Below are positions 35,499-37,787 of a DNA stretch of 37,787 nucleotides, piece after piece (position 1 is the stretch's first letter; each line of letters opens with the position of its first letter). The DNA lies in the NCBI GenBank assembly GCA_020846575.1, contig JADLDQ010000320.1, positions 1 to 37,787 of the forward strand, in the 5' to 3' direction. Under the pieces are notes generated by a model. It did no database searches. It saw only the letters and a program-made list of their open reading frames with translations, and was not told the origin of the DNA. The position numbers were made by a program, and so were the translations under genes. The stretch is from Burkholderiales bacterium (GTDB lineage Bacteria; Pseudomonadota; Gammaproteobacteria; Burkholderiales; SG8-39).

Positions 35499-35860
35499 GC
35501 AGAACTGGCTGTAGCGGCAGGCCCCGCCAGCATGGGCGAGGCTGTACTCCTCCCACAGCCGTTGCAGCGTCACGCCCCTGCGCTTGAGTTCCTGATGGAT
35601 CAGCGCGAAGTCCGGCGGGGCGTACACAGCCGCCCGCGCCGGGGCTCGCGGGAACAGCACTGCCTCCACAGAGCGGCATCATCGAGTTCCGGGGCGACAG
35701 GCCAGCTCAGGCCCGCCGCCAGCGCGCGCTGCACGTACTTGGTGACGGCCCCCTTGGATACCCTGAGCGCGGCACCGATGCGCTCGTGACTCAAATCCGC
35801 CTCGAACTTCAGGCGCAGAACATCTTTGATCTTGCGCATGGCTTTCCTCTTGGTTGGCAT
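35499..35860 (-). pseudogene. istA: istA (IS21 transposase) N-terminal remnant, frameshifted
   Basis: From ATG 35860 the frame reads MPTKRKAMRKIKDVLRLKFE, then SHERIGAALRVSKGAVTKYV (helix-turn-helix) and LSWPVAPELDDAALW, the usual IstA start. Near 35680 two extra bases (TG doubled) shift the frame; similarity continues in the next frame as EAVLFPRAPARAAVYAPPDF, IHQELKRRGVTLQRLWEEY and CRYSQFC. It then ends abruptly at about 35499. The DDE catalytic core and the partner gene istB are absent. Confidence 0.85.
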
Positions 35861-35968
35861 CGTTCGCCCGAAAAATCGGGGAGGATAGCCCGCCACAGTT
35901 GAAATCCAGCGCTGACCGGGAACTTCACTCCGGATCGTGACCGAACATTCCGGAGTAGACCCGAAATC

Positions 35969-36083
35969 GGTCACGTTCCTCCGGAGTCGTCGGTCACGTT
36001 CGACCGGAATGACCGGTCACGTTCGTCCGGAATCCTCGGTCACGTTCCTGCGGAAACGCCGGTCACGTTGGTCCGGAATACGC
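35969..36083 (+). repeat. Five 23-bp direct repeats at the IS21-type end
   Basis: GGTCACGTT.. units begin at 35969, 35992, 36015, 36038 and 36061, each exactly 23 bases long, with CCGGA or CGGAA near the middle. Just inside, related units face the other way (GGTCACGATCCGGAG on the minus strand from 35943), creating the inverted pair GTGACCGA 35937-35944 / TCGGTCAC 35967-35974. IS21-family elements carry multiple terminal repeats as transposase sites. Confidence 0.9.
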
Positions 36084-36084
36084 A

Positions 36085-36330
36085 GAGGAAGATCACGGCG
36101 CCCTCGGCGCCGAGCGCGGGGTCGCGTCGGGCGATGGCTCGGATCTCCGAGAGCGCCTCGTCGATGCGCCTGATCGCGAGGTGCGATCCGCGCCAGCCGA
36201 AGGCTTCGCGGCGCAGGCGACTGCGAAACGCCCACTGCACTTTGTCTGCCGCCCGGGCCTTATCTGCGCCTCTGGTTTTGTCTGCGACTTTCGTCTTGCT
36301 TGCGGTTCTGGCGGTCATGGTGGCGGCCAA
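36085..36330 (-). pseudogene. DUF6880-like protein N-terminus, cut by the IS21 element
   Basis: From ATG 36330 the frame gives a low-complexity head (TASKTKVADKTRGADKARAA), then VQWAFRSRLRREAFGWRGSH and IRAIARRDPALGAEGAVIFL. The second part resembles the start of a widespread uncharacterised family ('FRSRFRR.AFGWRS..AI.RV.EAVSEI..VARKDPVLAAEGAVLFLEK'), which I associate with DUF6880. After VIFL the frame enters the IS end. The rest of the gene is not found in the window, so it is a truncated relic. Confidence 0.65.
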
Positions 36331-36395
36331 CGTCAGGGGCGGCGTATGCCCGGCTGCCGCCCCTGCGGTGGCCGGGCCGGACGGCGCCGTCGCGC

Positions 36396-36693
36396 TCAGC
36401 CCTCGTTTTTGAGTACGGCCGGAAGGTCCCGGGCCCCGTGAAGGATGCGAACGATCAGCACTTCCTCGGCCGAGGGCCGGAACAGGATGAGGTACCGCTT
36501 GTGGGGGCAGCCGCGGATGCCCTCACCCAGTTCCGGGCGCGCCGCGTAACCTCAGTGGTGACAGGGCGATCTTCGCGCAGCGCTCGCGGATCTCGCGAAC
36601 GAAGGAGACCGCGCGGGACGGGTTGTCGCCGGCAATGGTGTCGCCGATTTCCTCCAGGTCCTGCTCGGCCTGGACGGTGAAGACGACCTGCAT
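36396..36693 (-). pseudogene. parE: ParE-type toxin with a one-base frameshift
   Basis: From ATG 36693 the frame reads MQVVFTVQAEQDLEEIGDTI and ends its similarity at IALSPLR. One base too many in GAGGTTACG (about 36547-36551) breaks the frame; skipping it restores YAARPELGEGIRGCPHKRYL, then FRPSAEEVLIVRILHGARDL to the stop at 36396-36398, for a total of 98 residues, usual for ParE. The start overlaps the parD stop as TGATG. It is either an inactivated toxin or a sequencing error. Confidence 0.85.
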
Positions 36694-36962
36694 CACCTCC
36701 CGCGCCGCTTCCGCGCCATGGCCGCGTACTTGCGCTCCAGGCGCCCGAGCACTTCCTCCGCCGGCTTGCCCTTGCCGCTCGCAAGTCCCTGCCTGACCTC
36801 GCCGCGCAGCGCCTCCAGTGCGGCAGCGCGCCGCTCTTGCTCCTCTTCGAGCAGGCGCAGCGCGTCACGAACGACTTCGCTCGCGCTGGCGTAGCGTCCG
36901 CCGTCCACCTGCTGCTTGATGAACTGCTCGAAATGATCGCCGATGGCATAGCTGGAAGGCAT
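36693..36962 (-). CDS. parD: ParD-type antitoxin
   Basis: The 89-residue protein from ATG 36962 begins MPSSYAIGDHFEQFIKQQVD and continues GRYASASEVVRDALRLLEEE, the ribbon-helix-helix DNA-binding part of ParD/CC2985-type antitoxins. A charged C-terminal tail (about residues 45-89) would wrap the toxin. It should repress its own promoter through the palindrome at 36999-37017. An AGAGGA ribosome site precedes it. Confidence 0.92.
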   Translation of the reverse strand: MPSSYAIGDHFEQFIKQQVDGGRYASASEVVRDALRLLEEEQERRAAALEALRGEVRQGLASGKGKPAEEVLGRLERKYAAMARKRRGR

Positions 36963-36998
36963 GGCGTGAATCCTCTGAAGCTGATCGCGATATCCGAT

Positions 36999-37017
36999 AT
37001 TATCACTTGTTGATAAT
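36999..37017. promoter_or_regulatory. parDE operator palindrome
   Basis: ATTATCA (36999-37005) and TGATAAT (37011-37017) form an exact inverted repeat around CTTGT, 37 bases before the parD start. A GATATCCGATAT direct repeat (36989-37000) lies beside it. AT-rich against its surroundings, it suits a promoter overlapping a ParD site. Confidence 0.6.
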
Positions 37018-37678
37018 CGCTCACGCCGCGCAACCGGACCCGCCGGGCAGGTCCCTCGCGCTGCCGTCGGTCTGGTTGCCCCTCGGCGCTCGTTGAATTG
37101 AACCCTTTTTGGGTCAGTGAAACGGACCCACCGAGTGCGCATCAGTTTGCGAATTGACGCCGGCGGCAAGGCCGGCGTGGGTGTTCGCTGTACTGTCTGT
37201 GAGGACGGGCTGTCTGCGCCCGAAGCGTCAGGCGCTGGCTGGTGTGGTGCCGGTCGTTGAACCGGCGGGGCTGTCGGGCAAGCTGAACAACCGCGGTGCA
37301 GGGGTTATCCACGCCCTTGTCCACGGGCGACGGAGCGGCGAATCGATATGGCCGTGCGACGGAGCCGGTGGGCAAGGGGATGGATCACCCCGGTGTTCGA
37401 AGCGCGGTCTACACGCGGGTGCGGTTTTTGGCGGCTAGGCGCGGTTTGGCGGGTGAGGCTGGTTTGGAGGCGGGCGACGGGGGCGGTGGGTCCGGGGTGC
37501 GCAGTGATGGACCGCGGATGACCATCGAGGGCAAGAGCTACCGCACCAAAGACCAGGCCGAGAACTGATCCTCGTCCGCCTCGCCGAATTCTTCGCCGCC
37601 TCCCGCCCTCGCCGTACCCTCGCTTCCGCCCTCGAATTCCGAACCGGCCAATTCACACGGAATTCACGCCGCCGCTGA
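37018..37678. other. 660-base stretch without a recognised gene
   Basis: No frame here has a family pattern or ribosome site. The region has two DnaA-box-like 9-mers, TTATCCACG (37305-37313) and TTGTCCACG (37317-37325), and a short end-of-frame MTIEGKSYRTKDQAEN of unknown origin. It is bounded by parDE and a group II intron fragment and is probably decayed mobile DNA. Confidence 0.45.
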
Positions 37679-37787
37679 CACCAGTGGTTGGGCGCAGTCG
37701 TGCGTGGGCACCTTGGCTACTACGGGGTGCCTATGAACGGCCCGGCGTTGCATCTGTTTCGGTTCCAGATCGGCCGGATGTGGCATC
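37679..37787 (+). pseudogene. ltrA: Group II intron reverse transcriptase/maturase, C-terminal fragment
   Basis: Reading from 37679 gives HQWLGAVVRGHLGYYGVPMN, then ALHLFRFQIGRMWH, the characteristic C-terminal block of group II intron-encoded proteins ('WL..VLRGHL.YY.VP.N...L..F...V...W'). An in-frame TGA (37676-37678) lies just before it and no reverse-transcriptase domain is found upstream, so it is a truncated piece. It continues past the window end. Confidence 0.75.

Larger units (their letters stand above)
35499..36084 (-). mobile_element. IS21-family element, one end only
   Basis: It consists of the terminal repeat array (35937-36083) and the first third of istA, read leftwards. The outer boundary is proposed at 36084, where TG begins on the minus strand and the interrupted gene's reading frame stops making sense. 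The rest of the element and its other end are lost. Confidence 0.75.

Noticed and set aside
35969..36083. CRISPR-like or iteron array
   Set aside because: Units abut with no unique spacers, no rep or cas gene is nearby, and they sit at the expected end of an IS21-type istA.
37305..37325. Two DnaA-box-like 9-mers three bases apart, possible replication origin
   Set aside because: Only two imperfect boxes, no AT-rich unwinding region and no replication gene nearby.

Overview
The window is GC-rich chromosomal DNA whose gene families point to a betaproteobacterium of the Burkholderiales type. The clearest sign is six intact periplasmic Bug (TctC-like) solute receptors plus one decayed copy, a family strongly expanded in that order. 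A Proteobacterial-type Rnk, an AsnS of usual length and Prx6-type peroxiredoxin agree with this. The assignment is inference; there is no rRNA or other taxonomic marker here.

Region by region: (1) 1-4.3 kb holds the end of a flavin-dependent monooxygenase, a relic of a carboxymuconolactone decarboxylase-like gene, an MFS carrier, a 1-Cys peroxiredoxin and a shredded second copy of asnS. (2) 4.3-16.4 kb is a catabolic block: a Bug receptor; a ferredoxin reductase divergent from a cupin/zinc-ribbon protein, a Rieske ferredoxin, a DctP receptor, a fused DctQM permease and a signal-less TAXI protein; then an M20-family hydrolase, an SDR dehydrogenase and a second Bug receptor on the other strand. 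(3) 16.6-18.5 kb has a higBA toxin-antitoxin pair followed by debris: a Bug C-terminus with a stop codon, a possible hydantoinase B N-terminus and a deleted IS1634-type transposase. (4) 18.7-22.2 kb carries the intact asnS, a D-2-hydroxyacid dehydrogenase-like protein lacking two catalytic residues, and a crotonase. (5) 22.2-26.0 kb, minus strand, reads ferredoxin > AprA-like flavoprotein > MetV-MetF fusion > crotonase, a redox/C1-like module. (6) 26.2-28.3 kb is a two-gene partner-switching module (STAS antagonist, then one protein combining RsbW-like kinase, cyclic-nucleotide-binding and RsbU-like phosphatase domains). (7) 28.6-34.1 kb has four more Bug receptors, one overlapping an amidohydrolase/decarboxylase. 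(8) 34.3-37.8 kb has rnk and then a junkyard: an IS21-type end with a regular 23-bp repeat array inserted in a DUF6880-like gene, a parDE pair with a frameshifted toxin, and the tail of a group II intron protein.

The two parts that look most like undescribed systems are the palindrome-controlled divergent locus at 5.6-12.7 kb, where a complete Rieske electron chain serves no recognisable oxygenase but sits beside a cupin/zinc-ribbon protein, and the AprAB-like/MetVF-fusion cluster at 22.2-26.0 kb. Functions assigned there are inferences from domain content and neighbourhood. All family calls come from reading translated sequence and motifs; no database search was run.
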